A program made the position numbers and the translations under genes. DNA of 64,000 nucleotides, taken from positions 363,737 through 427,736 of the forward strand of contig CAVOGV010000038.1 of NCBI GenBank assembly GCA_963695445.1, written 5' to 3'. The notes under the pieces are model-generated. The model worked only from the letters and a program-made list of their open reading frames with translations. It ran no database searches and was not told the origin of the DNA. Origin of the DNA: Thiohalocapsa sp963695445 (GTDB lineage: Bacteria; Pseudomonadota; Gammaproteobacteria; Chromatiales; Chromatiaceae). Positions 30,653 through 40,644 of this stretch are shown here, in pieces. How positions within the stretch are numbered: the first letter of the stretch is position 1; each line of letters starts with the position of its first letter.

Positions 30653-31518
30653 GTGGACAGCATCCAGAAGAGACACATTTCGCCATGGCTCACCGCCATG
30701 GCTTTGGCGAGCGCTTGCGGGCTGGTCGCCTGGTCCGGCCCCGGCCAATGCACGACCTGCCGGGATGGTAAGGTCTATGGCGATGACGGCAAGATCATTC
30801 CTGGTTTGGGCTGCAGTCAGGGACCAATAAAGACCCCGCAGACGCCCCCCGTTCCGCCTACCAACCCGTACCTCCCGTCGACACCCTCGCCACAACCCTC
30901 GATTTCCAATCCCTATCAACACCCACACACGCCGCCGCCGAGGTCGCCCGCTCCTTCTCCCGACGGCGATCGGGGAATCTTTGGGAAGACATTTCAGACT
31001 CCCCCTATTCCAGAACCCGGCGCGAACCTCCCATCGGCGCCCCCGCCGCAACCTGTAGTCACTGGACCGATGCCTGCCCCGCAGGCGCCAAGAGCTTACC
31101 AACCTCTGCCGCCCGATCCGTACCAACCTCCTCTCTACAATCCCTACCCATAACGCAAGCACCGCCTCCGAAGGAGCCAGCTCCTTGCTTCATTGCCACG
31201 GCCGCCTATGGTGACCCACTTGCGCAGGAGGTAGTCGTGTTGCGGGAGTTTAAGAACAGGTACTTGCTTACAAACCCAGTCGGCGAGCGTTTCGTGGCGC
31301 TTTATTACCGATTTTCTCCACCCATCGCAAATTACATCTCGAAACATGAGATGGCGAAGCGGGCTACCAGGGCGGGACTGCGACCCTTGATTTACGCGGT
31401 TCAACACCCGCTGCATGCGTTGTTGCTGCTTGTTGTTGTTGTAACGGTCCCGATTCTCTGGCGACTTCGAGGAAGGTGGTTGCCTCTTGGGCCGAGGACG
31501 GGATCTCGCAGCGTATAA
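30653..31518 (+). CDS. Secreted Pro-rich protein with CFI-box C-terminal membrane anchor (frameshift near 31140)
   Basis: GTG 30653 follows GGAGG by 7 bases. A signal (WLTAMALASACGLVAW) is followed by a Cys-rich bit (CTTCRDGK) and about 110 residues of Pro-rich spacer. That frame ends at 31153, but the next frame continues APPPKEPAPCFIATAAYGDP with the CFIATAAYG box, an LREFKNRYLLTNPVGERFVA helix and a final membrane helix HALLLLVVVVTVPILW. Proteins with this box form a known C-terminal family (CFI-box-CTERM), in which the box precedes a hydrophobic segment. One base restores a protein of about 288 residues that would be tethered to the inner membrane and span the periplasm. Role unknown. Confidence 0.7.
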
Positions 31519-31654
31519 CTGTACGTCGATAACCAATGGACGGCCGAAGCCAGCGCGTGGCCCTCGAGGAGCTTGGTACGGGCCGCCCAACCTATCGGCT
31601 CCCGCGACCGCTATCGACGGTCGCGCGGATGCTATGGACCGCCAGATCGAGCCA

Positions 31655-31990
31655 ATGGTTCCACTAGCCCGGGCGCGGGGCGCCAAGGGCGTCGTCGCCA
31701 CCCTGTGGCCGCTGGCCGATGCCAGCACCGGCGCGCTGATGCAGGCCCTCTAGCGCCTGCGCCGTGACCGGCCCGAGCTGACCAAGGCCCAGGCCCTGCA
31801 GCAGGCGCAGCTCGCGCTGATGGGCGGCCCCGCGGCCGAGACACTGGGATTCGAACAGCGCGGGGCGCGCGGTACCGTCCGTGTCGGCGCTGCCTCGGAC
31901 CGCGACGGGCAGGGCACGGCGGGCGCGCATCACCGCTACGCGCACCCCGACTACTGGGCACCGTTCATCCTGATGGGGAGTTGGCTGTAG
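31655..31990 (+). pseudogene. CHAT C-terminal remnant with a nonsense codon
   Basis: The frame gives ARARGAKGVVATLWPLADAS and TGALMQAL, then TAG at 31751-31753 where relatives have a Tyr codon, and continues RLRRDRPELTKAQALQQAQL to DYWAPFILMGSWL and TAG at 31988-31990. The first 60% of the domain, with both catalytic residues, is missing. It is most like the CHAT domain of the gene ending at 37938. Confidence 0.8.
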
Positions 31991-32325
31991 GGGCCTGCAC
32001 CCACGGATGCGCAGATACCAAAGTGCGGCAGCGGACAGTCGCGCCAACACGTAGAGAATGCTTCGTTCCAGCAGATGTCATCGGCTCCTGGCACGCGTCA
32101 GTCTGGCACTTCCGGCTCGGGGTCTTTGTGCTGCGATCCGAGCAATCGTCCGACGATATCCCTCAGCCGTGGGGACCCTGAAAACAAGGGTCGAGCCTCC
32201 TGCGGCGCTCCGGATAACGCCGTGCGCAGGTGCTATAGTTTTGTTGAGCATGCGCCATTACCTGGAAATGGCGATAACTCATCGGACGAAACATAGATAG
32301 GCCGGGCGCTCGGTCCATCGCTCCA
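31991..32325. other. Non-coding gap before the HEXXH membrane protein
   Basis: No protein-like frame is seen in about 335 bases. It should contain the promoter for the next gene. No motif was convincing. Confidence 0.4.
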
Positions 32326-32337
32326 ATGGAGAATGTC

Positions 32338-33002
32338 ATGGCAGGATGGCTCAAGGGATTGCTGACAGTCATCATCGCGACAGTGCTGGCTGGCGCGATG
32401 CTTCTGCTGATCTATGTCGCGGGTCAGATCGTACCCTGGTGGTTGCTGATCCTCGCGGGCGGGGGCTTCGGGCTCCTCTATGGCCTGGAAGCCGGATCCT
32501 GCAAGTCTATGACCTGGAAACAGGCCTGGGCTGGGTCCAACTGCTGATCGATATGACCTGGAGCCTGCCCAATACTGTTTTTGGCTTCGTCTTTGGCAAT
32601 CTCATCTACGTCTTCTTCGGCTTGCCATCGAAGGCCAGTTCGCAGGGCCAAGGCTGGGTCGTGTATACGCCCTACAGCAGCAGTGCGGCGTTCGGGAATT
32701 CCGTTCTCCAGACACTGGGCACGATCAACATCGGGGGCAGCGGCCAGCACGAGAGGATGCATCTTCTGCAGGCGCGCATTTTTGGACCGCTCTATCTGCC
32801 GCTGTTTGCGTTGTTTTACATCGTGACGTTTCTCATACAGGTCCTGTGGACGGCAACGCTCGGGTGGATTCTATTGCTCCTGCACGTGCGAGACACTGCT
32901 TGGTTTACACCGCCGAGCAGTTCGGCGGTAAGCGGCTTTTGGGGCTGGATTTACTATGCCACCCCGTTTGAGCTCTGGGCTTACGCATCGGGAAATCCAT
33001 GA
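32338..33002 (+). CDS. Membrane protein with HEXXH motif (frameshift near 32498)
   Basis: ATG 32338 is chosen because GGAG sits 6 bases upstream; an in-frame ATG at 32326 is possible. Two N-terminal helices (WLKGLLTVIIATVLAGAMLL and WWLLILAGGGFGLLYGL) are followed, after a one-base shift, by LQVYDLETGLGWVQLLIDMT, more helices, and GGSGQHERMHLLQARIFGPL (HERMH at 32748-32762) and a further hydrophobic C-terminal region. It aligns with the protein at 51.8 kb over the D(L/M)TW segment and the HExxH-(3)-Q-x-R-I-x-GPxYL block. HEXXH is the zinc site of metallopeptidases; a membrane-embedded protease is possible, but a third ligand was not identified. Confidence 0.65.
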
Positions 33003-33076
33003 AACACAGAACCGCTCTTCGATGGTCACCGCGAAGATTTCAGTAACGAAACTCGTGCAAATGGAGGACAAATCCG

Positions 33077-33427
33077 ATGACAACTTTGACTTCCAACACG
33101 GCAAGCCTGCAACCGAGCAGCTCCACGGGACGCACATTGCTACGAATCTGGTTGGTGGTTTCTCAACTCGTGACGCTCGCGGCACTCGGACCCTGGATCG
33201 GTGCGGCAGCCATGTCATTTATGGCATTCGACACGGGCATTCACGGATCGGCGGTGATCTTCGTCGTTGTTATGTGGACATATCCGGTGTTGGCGCTGGT
33301 ATGTGTCATCGCGGCCTGGGTGGCCTTCAAGAAGCAGTGGAACAGACTGGCGGCCGTCCTTAGCGGCCTCCCCCTGATACCGCCCCTGATACTTTGGCTG
33401 CTAATTCAAGGGAGCATCGCTGGTTGA
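33077..33427 (+). CDS. Small three-helix membrane protein
   Basis: A 116-residue protein. ATG 33077 has GGAGG 9 bases upstream. After a polar N-terminus (TTLTSNTASLQPSSSTG) come three hydrophobic helices: LLRIWLVVSQLVTLAALGPW, SAVIFVVVMWTYPVLALVCV, and LPLIPPLILWLLIQGSIAG, with a basic KKQW between the second and third. No family was recognised. It follows the HEXXH membrane protein by 74 bases on the same strand and may share its transcript. Confidence 0.7.
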   Translation: MTTLTSNTASLQPSSSTGRTLLRIWLVVSQLVTLAALGPWIGAAAMSFMAFDTGIHGSAVIFVVVMWTYPVLALVCVIAAWVAFKKQWNRLAAVLSGLPLIPPLILWLLIQGSIAG

Positions 33428-33731
33428 AGCGATCCCATCGGACCACGGTAAGCCCGTAGCAGGATCTGCGCGCCTCGGCCAGCCGGGAAAAACACCCCGG
33501 GTTCCCGCGGAGTCTTGTGAATGGGGCCTAGGGCTGGGATCAAGACACTCGGCGTCCGGTTCAACACGCGGACTCTCGTTCAATGCGGACATCGAGGCTC
33601 ATACCGGCAGCCGCGGGATGGTGGAAGTGCCAACCGGAAGCCGTGGTCACGCGATGGAATCGGGAGGACGCCGTTAATGCCTTCAAACCAGCGAGCTGGC
33701 GCTGTGCCTGCCGCGCTGCCAGAGACACACC
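33428..33731. other. Non-coding gap before the large TPR-CHAT gene
   Basis: About 300 bases with no convincing gene. Because the next gene's start is uncertain, its true 5' end may extend into this stretch. Confidence 0.35.
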
Positions 33732-36700
33732 GTGCTCGCAGCGCAAAGCCCATTGCGGAGCAGGTGCCCGCGGCGGCGCCCATGGGTACGTCGGAACAGA
33801 CCGTACTGCTGTGCCGGGGAGCGCCAAAGGCGGCGAGGCACACCTACCCGGCGAACGCCCCAACGCGGCCGGTCGCGGCGGATCGGGACCCGCATCGCGC
33901 GACCGCCGGCCGTCGCGCTCGCGCTGCTGTGCGTGCTTGGCCCGATGCCGGGCGGGGCCCGAGCGCAGGCAGAGGCCCGACCCGGGGAGACCCCACCTGC
34001 CGCGCCCCCAGACGCAGCCGAACGCCGAGGGCCTGCTCGATCAGGCCCGCGCGGCCTTCGAGGCCGGAGACTACGAGCAGGTCATCGACCTCACCACGCA
34101 ATGGCTCCAGCAAGAGCCCGAGTCGGCCGAGGGCTACTGGCTGCGCGGAGTGGCCCTGGCCGAGGGCCGGCAGGACTACGAGGGCGCCGTCGCCGACCTG
34201 GCCGAGGTCAACCGGCTGGCGCCGGAGGTTCGCGGACGCCTGGGGCAACCGAGGCTGGTATCTGATCCTGCTCGGGCGCTGGGACGAGGCCCGGCAGGTT
34301 ACCGCCAAGGCCCAGGCGCTGGACCCCAGACAGCTTTGCCTAGCTCCGTCAATCTCGGCCACACCCATCTGCTGCAGGGCGAGCGCGAACAGGCACAGCA
34401 CTGGTACCGGCGCACGCTGCCGCTGGTGCCGGACGAGGTGAGCCTGCGCGCGGGTCCCCTGGCCGACTTCGAGCTGTTCATCGAGCGCGGCTGGCAGGTC
34501 GAGGCATCTCGGGAGGCGCGCGACTGGTTCGAGGAGGCTGGGCGGAGTGGCAGGCCCTCAAGGGCTCAACGCACAGGTCGTCAAGCGGTATCGCGCTGGC
34601 CAGTATCGAGCAGGCCGTCGCCCTGGCCGAAGAAGGCGCCGCACCGCGCCGAGCGCCTGCTGGGCGGCGATCACCCCGAGGTCGCGACCCGCCTCAACAA
34701 CCTGGCGTTGCTGCTGCAGACCACCGGCCGCTACGCCGAGGCCGAGCCGCTCTACCGGCGCGCGCTGGCGCATCCGGCGAGCGAGGCCCTCGGCCCCGAG
34801 CACCCGGACGTGCGACGCGGCCTCAGACAGACCTGGCCAACTGGCTGCTGCTCGACGACCACCGGCCGCTACGCCGAGGCCGAGCCGCTCTACCGGCGCG
34901 CGCTGGCGATCCGCGAGCAGGCCCTCGGCCCCGAGCACCCCGACGTCGCCACCAGCCTCAACAACCTGGCGGAGCTGCTCCAGACCAGGGCCGCTACGCC
35001 GAGGCCGAGCCGCTCTACCGGCGCGCGCTGGCGATCCGGGAGCAGGCCCTCGGCCCCGAGCACCCGGACGTGGCGCCGAGCCTCAACAACCTGGCGGCGC
35101 TGCTGCAGACCAGGGCCGCTACGCCGAGGCCGAGCCGCTCTACCGGCGCGCGCTGGCGATCCGGGAGCAGGCCCTCGGCCCCGAGCACCCCGACGTCGCG
35201 ACGAGCCTCAACAACCTGGCGGCGCTGCTCCAGACCAGGGCCGCTACGCCGAGGCCGAGCCGCTCTACCGGCGCGCGCTGGCGATCCGCGAGCAGGCCCT
35301 CGGCCCCGAGCACCCGGACGTGGCGACCGAGCCTCAACAACCTGGCGGTGCTGCTCCAGACCACGGCCGCTACGCCGAGGCCGAGCCGCTCTACCAGCGC
35401 GCGCTGGCGATCAGGGAGCAGGCCCTCGGCCCCGAGCACCCGGACGTGGCGACCGAGCCTCAACAACCTGGCGGAGCTGCTCCAGACCAGGGCCGCTACG
35501 CCGAGGCCGAGCCGCTCTACCGGCGCGCGCTGGCGATCTACGAGCAGGCCCTCGGCCCCGAGCACCCGGACGTCGCGACCAGCCTCAACAACCTGGCGGC
35601 GCTGCTGCGAGACCACCGGCCGCTACGCCGAGGCCGAGCCGCTCTACCGGCGCGCGCTGGCGATCCACGAGAAGGCCCTCGGCCCCGAGCACCCGGACGT
35701 GGCGACCGACCTCAACAACCTGGCGGAGCTGCTCCAGACCACGGCCGCTACGCCGAGGCCGAGCCGCTCTACCGGCGCGCGCTGGCGATCCGACGAGCAG
35801 GCCCTCGGCCCCGAGCACCCGGACGTGGCGACCGACCTCAACAACCTGGCGGTGCTGCTCGAGACCACCGGCCGCTACGCCGAGGCCGAGCCGCTCTACC
35901 GGCGCGCGCTGGCGATCTGCGAGAAGGCCCTCGGCCCCGAGCATCCCGCACGTGGCGACCGAGCCTCAACAACCTGGCGGAGCTGCTTCGGACCACCGGC
36001 CGCTACGCCGAGGCCGAGCCGCTCTACCGGCGCGCGCTGGCGATCGACGAGCAGGCCCTCGGCCCCGAGCACCCGGCCGTGGCCCGCGACCTCAACAACC
36101 TGGCGGGGCTGCTCCAGACCACCGGCCGCTACGCCGAGGCCGAGCCGCTCTACCGGCGCGCGCTGGCCATCGCCGATGGCGCCGGCCGAGCCGGAAGCTG
36201 CTGTGGAATGTCCAGGGCAATCTCACCACCCTCTACCGCGACCAGGACCAACGCGCCCTCGCCATCTTCTACGGCAAGCAGGCGATCAACACCCTGCAGG
36301 CGGTGCGCCAGGACCTCGCCGCCGCCGAGCAGGCCACCCAACAGGCCTTCCTCAAGAGCAAGGAGGGCTACTACAAGGACGCTGGCCGACCTCCTGATCC
36401 AGGCCGGCCGCCTGCCCGAGGCCCAGCAGGTGCTGGCCATGTTGAAGGAGCAGGAATACTTCGAGTTCATCCGCCGCGACCCCGCCGCCGACCCCACCCG
36501 CACCCGCGCCGACTACAACCCCTTCGAGGCCGAGCAGCTCGCGGCCTATGCCGCCGGCAGCCGCGAGCTGGCGCGCCTGGGCCAGCGAGTACCATGCGCT
36601 CACCCAGCTCGACCCCTTCGCCCTGAGCCCCGAGCAGGAGGCCCGCAAAGCAGGCCCTGGAGGGCGAGCTCAAGGTCGCCTACCAGACCTTCCAACGGGC

Positions 36701-37938
36701 CCTGGACGGCATCGAGCGCGCCTTCGCCGAGCTCGACCGAAGCAGCGCCGCCTGGAGCTCACCCAGCGCCAGCTGCTGCAAGGCAAGGACGACCGCGGCC
36801 TGGTGCGCGACCTGGGCGCGGGCGTGGCCCTGCTGCACACCCTGGTGCTGCCCGAGCGGGTGCACCTGCTGCTCACCCTGCCGGAGGTCCTCATCGCCCA
36901 CCCGGTCGCGGTGGGCGAGCAAGAGATCAACCGCGAGGTCCAAGACCTACGGACGGCCCTGCAGGACCCCCACAGCGACCCGCGCGTCCCGGCCCGGGCC
37001 CTCTACGACCAGCTCATCGCCCCCATCGCCGGCGACCTCCAGGCGGCCGGCATCCACACCCTCATGGTCAGCCTCGACGGGACGCTGCGCTACCTCCCGC
37101 TGGCCGCCCTCTACGACGGCAAGCACTACCTCGTCGAGCGCTATGCCCTGACCGTCTTCACCGAGGTCGGGCGCGAGAACCTCAAGGTGCCGCGCACGCC
37201 CCGACTGGCGCGGCATCGGCCTCGGGGTCAGCCTCGCCCACGACGACGTCGGCCCCACCCAGCGCCACTTCAACGCCCTGCCGACGGTGCCCGAGGAGCT
37301 CGCCGGCATCATCCGCGAGGAGGACCGCCCCGACCCCGAGGGCGTGCTGCCGGGGCGCATCTTCCTCGACGCCGCCTTCACCGACGCAGACACTGCGCAA
37401 GGCCCTGCGCTACCCGGTGTTGCACATCGCCAGCCACTTCAGCCTGCGCCCGGGCAACGAGTCGCTGTCCTTCCTGCTGCTCGGTGACGGCAAGCCCCTG
37501 GAACTGCGCCAACTGCGCACCGACAACTACGACTTCGGAGACGTCGATCTGCTCACCCTCTCGGCCTGCGAGACCGCCCTGGGCGGGCGCAACGCCCAGG
37601 GCCAGGAGGTCGAGGGACTGGGGGCGCTCGCCCAGGAGCAGGGCGCCAAGGGCGTCATCGCCACCCTCTGGCCGGTGGAGGACGCGAGCACCGGGGCGCT
37701 GATGCAGCGCTTCTACCGCCTGCGCCAGGAGGAGCACCTCAGCAAGGCCGAGGCGCTGCGCCAGGCGCAGCTCGGACTGCTCGAAGGCCCCGACCCGAGC
37801 CATCCCTGCAGCGGACCGCGCGGGGTGGTGCTCGGCGACGCGGCGAGCGCCAAGGACCAGCCCCCCGGCGACCCTGCCTGCCGCTGGAGCCATCCCTACT
37901 ACTGGGCGCCGTTCATTCTGATGGGGAATTGGTTGTAG
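33732..37938 (+). CDS. Large secreted TPR-CHAT protease with a 12-unit repeat array (many frameshifts)
   Basis: The N-terminus is uncertain (GTG 33732 is one option); a signal-like RPPAVALALLCVLGPMPGGA ends near 33962. After a frameshift come one divergent TPR block, twelve near-identical kinesin-light-chain-type TPRs (GRYAEAEPLYRRALAI, LGPEHPDVATSLNNLA), the linker ADLLIQAGRLPEAQQVLAML, and a CHAT domain with His in HIASHFSL (codon 37435) and Cys in LSACETAL (codon 37567), ending YYWAPFILMGNWL. At least ten one-base shifts interrupt it, many being the same deletion in successive repeats, which argues for sequence error or gene conversion rather than random decay. Intact length would be about 1,400 residues. 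The gene ending at 15481 and both CHAT tail remnants are its relatives. Confidence 0.8.
34690..36180 (+). repeat. Twelve tandem 126-bp TPR-coding repeats
   Basis: The block CCGCTACGCCGAGGCCGAG begins at 34728, 34866, 34991, 35116, 35241, 35367, 35492, 35620, 35745, 35872, 36000 and 36126. Spacing is 125-128 bases (138 once), against 126 for 42 residues, so most unit boundaries carry a net frame change. Units are almost identical at the DNA level, which points to recent expansion or conversion. Confidence 0.9.
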
Positions 37939-38265
37939 GTGGTGTGGATCAGTCCAAGCCGAAGTGCCAAGTCAGGCCTTGGCCATGGTGGTTGCCCGCT
38001 GTTAGGTGATGCGGTCGAGGTGAGTGGCTGTCGTTCTCGTGGTTGCGCACTCGGCTGGGTACGACACTTCGCATTATGGCGCAATCAAGTCCGTGGCCGT
38101 TCACCGCGCTGCGTCTTGCCGCGCTCCGAGGGCGAGCCCCGCTCGGCCACCGACCCGAACTCGTCCAACAAGATCCGGATGGCACATCGTTCGCCGCGAG
38201 ATGGCCTACACTTTGGTTGCAGGAGGTTTCTAGGCAGCAGAACTCAGGGCAGGGAGGGAAATGTC
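37939..38265. other. Non-coding gap after the large CHAT gene
   Basis: No protein-like frame in about 325 bases. The promoter of the small membrane-protein pair should lie here. Confidence 0.4.
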
Positions 38266-38643
38266 ATGGAATCCGGTGTCATTGTCGCTTTGGTCATCTT
38301 CAGTCTGGGCGTCGTCTTCATGGTGGTATTTGACGTCGTCCTTGCCAAGGATAGTATCCAAGGCAACACCTTCAGCCAACTGGCGAGGGCAAGCGTAACG
38401 CACACCTACTGGCTACCTTTCTTGCTCGGGGCGCTTCTCGGGCGTTGGTACCATCCCATTGACGGTCTGGAGACGGTGGTGGGCAGCGTTTGGTTTTCGC
38501 ACGTCGTCTTTGCCGTATTCGGTGCCATCGTTGTGCTAGGCCTGCAAAGTCTGAAGAAGTATCGTCGTGTAACAACGCCCTCATGGGTTCTGGTGCTCGT
38601 GGGATTGCTGTTGGGCGCGCTGCTCATCCCCATCACCTATTGA
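38266..38643 (+). CDS. Four-helix membrane protein, GxWYxPID family, copy 1
   Basis: A 125-residue protein. ATG 38266 follows AGGGAGGGA by about 7 bases. Four hydrophobic helices are visible, beginning VIVALVIFSLGVVFMVVFDV. Between the second and third lies GRWYHPIDGLETVVG, which matches GHWYTPIDSGVSPIP in the protein encoded 50 bases downstream; both also share a helix of the form LG-x-LLGALL near the C-terminus. No known family was recognised. Because the pair precedes a caspase gene on the same strand, it may form its membrane partner, but nothing in the sequence proves it. Confidence 0.75.
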   Translation: MESGVIVALVIFSLGVVFMVVFDVVLAKDSIQGNTFSQLARASVTHTYWLPFLLGALLGRWYHPIDGLETVVGSVWFSHVVFAVFGAIVVLGLQSLKKYRRVTTPSWVLVLVGLLLGALLIPITY

Positions 38644-38692
38644 AGGCAGACGAGCACTCGCCGGAACAAGTCACATAGAGGGAGGCAAACCG

Positions 38693-39121
38693 ATGTCACG
38701 TGGTACAAGAGGGGTACACAAGGGAGTGGTCATGATCCTGTTCAGCATCGTCGGGATCATCGGTATCATCATTCTTGACACCCTGCTCATGGGTTCGACA
38801 GTCTCGGATGTAAAGGCCATGACAGGATTTGCCAATTTCAATCGGTACGGCGCTCTGATTCCGCTCGGAATCGCCGTGTTGGTAGGCCATTGGTATACGC
38901 CGATCGACTCGGGCGTTTCTCCCATCCCGCGGCCCTGGAACTATGTACTTCTGGGGGTCGTGGCAGGAATCATGGCCCTGGTGCACATCATCATTTTTGC
39001 GGTCAACTATGCGGAGCTTGCGTCGCAGCCCAGTTATTACGCACAGCTCGTCGCAAGTATTTCCGTCGTCTTGGGACTCATCCTGGGTGCGCTGTGTTGG
39101 CCAGTGCACATGAGACACTGA
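38693..39121 (+). CDS. Four-helix membrane protein, GxWYxPID family, copy 2
   Basis: A 142-residue paralogue of the preceding gene. ATG 38693 has GGGAGG 7 bases upstream. Helices include VVMILFSIVGIIGIIILDTL, YGALIPLGIAVLVGH, YVLLGVVAGIMALVHIIIFA and a last helix VVLGLILGALCWP. The motif GHWYTPID sits at the same place, after the second helix. Gene spacing of 49 bases suggests a shared transcript. The two proteins could form a heterodimer. Function unknown. Confidence 0.75.
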   Translation: MSRGTRGVHKGVVMILFSIVGIIGIIILDTLLMGSTVSDVKAMTGFANFNRYGALIPLGIAVLVGHWYTPIDSGVSPIPRPWNYVLLGVVAGIMALVHIIIFAVNYAELASQPSYYAQLVASISVVLGLILGALCWPVHMRH

Positions 39122-39281
39122 GTCAGGAAGATCCTTATGGCCCGATGCACTCCCGTGCGCGGGAGCGCAGTCTGGTCGGCGGCGCGCCCGTCTCGATCGA
39201 ATCGTGGCGACGAGGCGGCGAATGGACGGCTCATAGCGGATAGACGAACGTCATTGAGCGCCACCCACCGGTTGACCGATC

Positions 39282-40601
39282 ATGGGCGTTGGAGAAGACG
39301 ATGCAATCGAGCCTTCAGTGAACCTCCGGCACGTTTTACTGGTTGCGATCCTGACAGCCGCCGCACAGGTCATGGCGGGACCGGAAGGCGCCGACGCGAA
39401 AGCGACCCGAGGCGCGGTCCTGTCAGCGGCCGCCGGCAGTGAGCAAGTGCAGCTCTATAATGGCAGTCATGCCCTGCTGATCGGCCTCAGCGACTATACA
39501 GCTGGTTGGCCCGATCTCGAAACTGTTCCCGCCGAGACGGCGCGGGTCGCGGCGGCATTGAAGGCACTGGGGTTTCAGGTGGAGCAGCACCTGAACCCTA
39601 ATGCAGCGAGGCTCCGTGGAGTATTCCAGCAATTCATCGACGCGCACGGCTACCAGCGTGACAGCCGCTTGCTGGTCTATTTCTCCGGCCATGGGCACAG
39701 CTGGGAGAATCGGGGGTATCTGGTCCCGTCCGATGCCCCGTTGCCGGCAACGCAGACCGACTTTCCCGGTGAGGCGTTTCTGCGCAGCGCCCTGCCCATG
39801 ACGCAGATCGTCGCCTGGGGTCGCCAGATGACCGCGAAGCATGTCCTCTTCCTGTTCGATAGCTGCTTTTCCGGCACCATCTTCAAGACCAAAGGCCTTC
39901 CCCAGCGGCCGTCGCATCTCAGCCGACTGACACAGGAGCCGGTGCGCCAATACATCACCGCCGGGAGCGCCGGGGAAGAGGTGCCGGCCAAGAGCGTGTT
40001 CAGTGAGGCGTTGGTCGATGCCCTGACATCCGACGCGGCCGACCTGTATCGGGACGGGTACCTGACCGGGACGGAGCTCGGCCTTTACCTGCAAGGCATC
40101 GTCAGCCAGCACAGCCAGCAGACGCCCCAGTTTGGCAAGGGTCCAGACTATGAACTCGCACGCGGTGAGTTCGTCTTCACGCTTAAGCGGACCGGGGTGG
40201 CCCCATCCGCTGGGGAGTCAGCTGAAACCAGTGCCCCAGTAACCAGTGCCGCAGTGCCAGCGGTCGAGCAAAGGTTTGCCAGGTGGCGTGGCGGCGACTG
40301 CCTGTACGCGGCCCGCCTGATTGAGCAGCAGCCTGACCGACGCCTGGTGCGCTATCAGTTCGGTGCCGAGGAATGGGTCTCACCCGACCAGTTGGTCGAT
40401 GCCAAGTCGCCGCGGCCGGAGCAGCTCCGGGTTGGAAGCCGCGTCTTCGTGCGCCTCGACTCTGCGCAGGATCCTTGGGTGCCGGGTAGAATTACAGATG
40501 AGCGCGGCGACAAGTTCTTGGTCGCCCTGTCGCGGGACGCCTCCTGCCGCGGAGATCGGTACCATGTCTGGGCCTTTGCCACGGACCTGATGCTGCGCTG
40601 A
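39282..40601 (+). CDS. Secreted caspase with C-terminal tandem SH3/Tudor-like (agenet-like) domain
   Basis: A 439-residue intact protein. ATG 39282 gives an extended N-terminus; GTG 39318 would start directly at the signal NLRHVLLVAILTAAAQVMA. The caspase domain has His137 in SGHGH and Cys195 in DSCFSG and is closely related to the caspase-FGE protein (shared SDYxAGWPDLExVPxE and QFIDAxGYxRDxRLL). After a Ser/Ala/Pro linker the last 110 residues form a tandem repeat: WRGGDCLYAARLIEQQPDRR with YQFGAEEWVSPDQLV, then VGSRVFVRLDSAQDPWVPGR. This W-x(3-5)-Y-A-R ... EWV pattern is that of agenet/Tudor-like SH3 barrels. The C-terminal part probably binds a partner or envelope polymer; its ligand is not known. 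Confidence 0.88.
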   Translation: MGVGEDDAIEPSVNLRHVLLVAILTAAAQVMAGPEGADAKATRGAVLSAAAGSEQVQLYNGSHALLIGLSDYTAGWPDLETVPAETARVAAALKALGFQVEQHLNPNAARLRGVFQQFIDAHGYQRDSRLLVYFSGHGHSWENRGYLVPSDAPLPATQTDFPGEAFLRSALPMTQIVAWGRQMTAKHVLFLFDSCFSGTIFKTKGLPQRPSHLSRLTQEPVRQYITAGSAGEEVPAKSVFSEALVDALTSDAADLYRDGYLTGTELGLYLQGIVSQHSQQTPQFGKGPDYELARGEFVFTLKRTGVAPSAGESAETSAPVTSAAVPAVEQRFARWRGGDCLYAARLIEQQPDRRLVRYQFGAEEWVSPDQLVDAKSPRPEQLRVGSRVFVRLDSAQDPWVPGRITDERGDKFLVALSRDASCRGDRYHVWAFATDLMLR

Positions 40602-40644
40602 GTCAATCATGAAATCGAAGCTCCACTGTCAGGGAGGCCAAGTC

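Noticed and set aside
34547..36397. Long Arg/Pro/Ser-rich frames (pattern AATPRPSRSTGARWRS) across the TPR array
   Set aside because: They are the TPR units read in a shifted frame; they arise because the units are repeated and GC-rich, and do not form a plausible protein.
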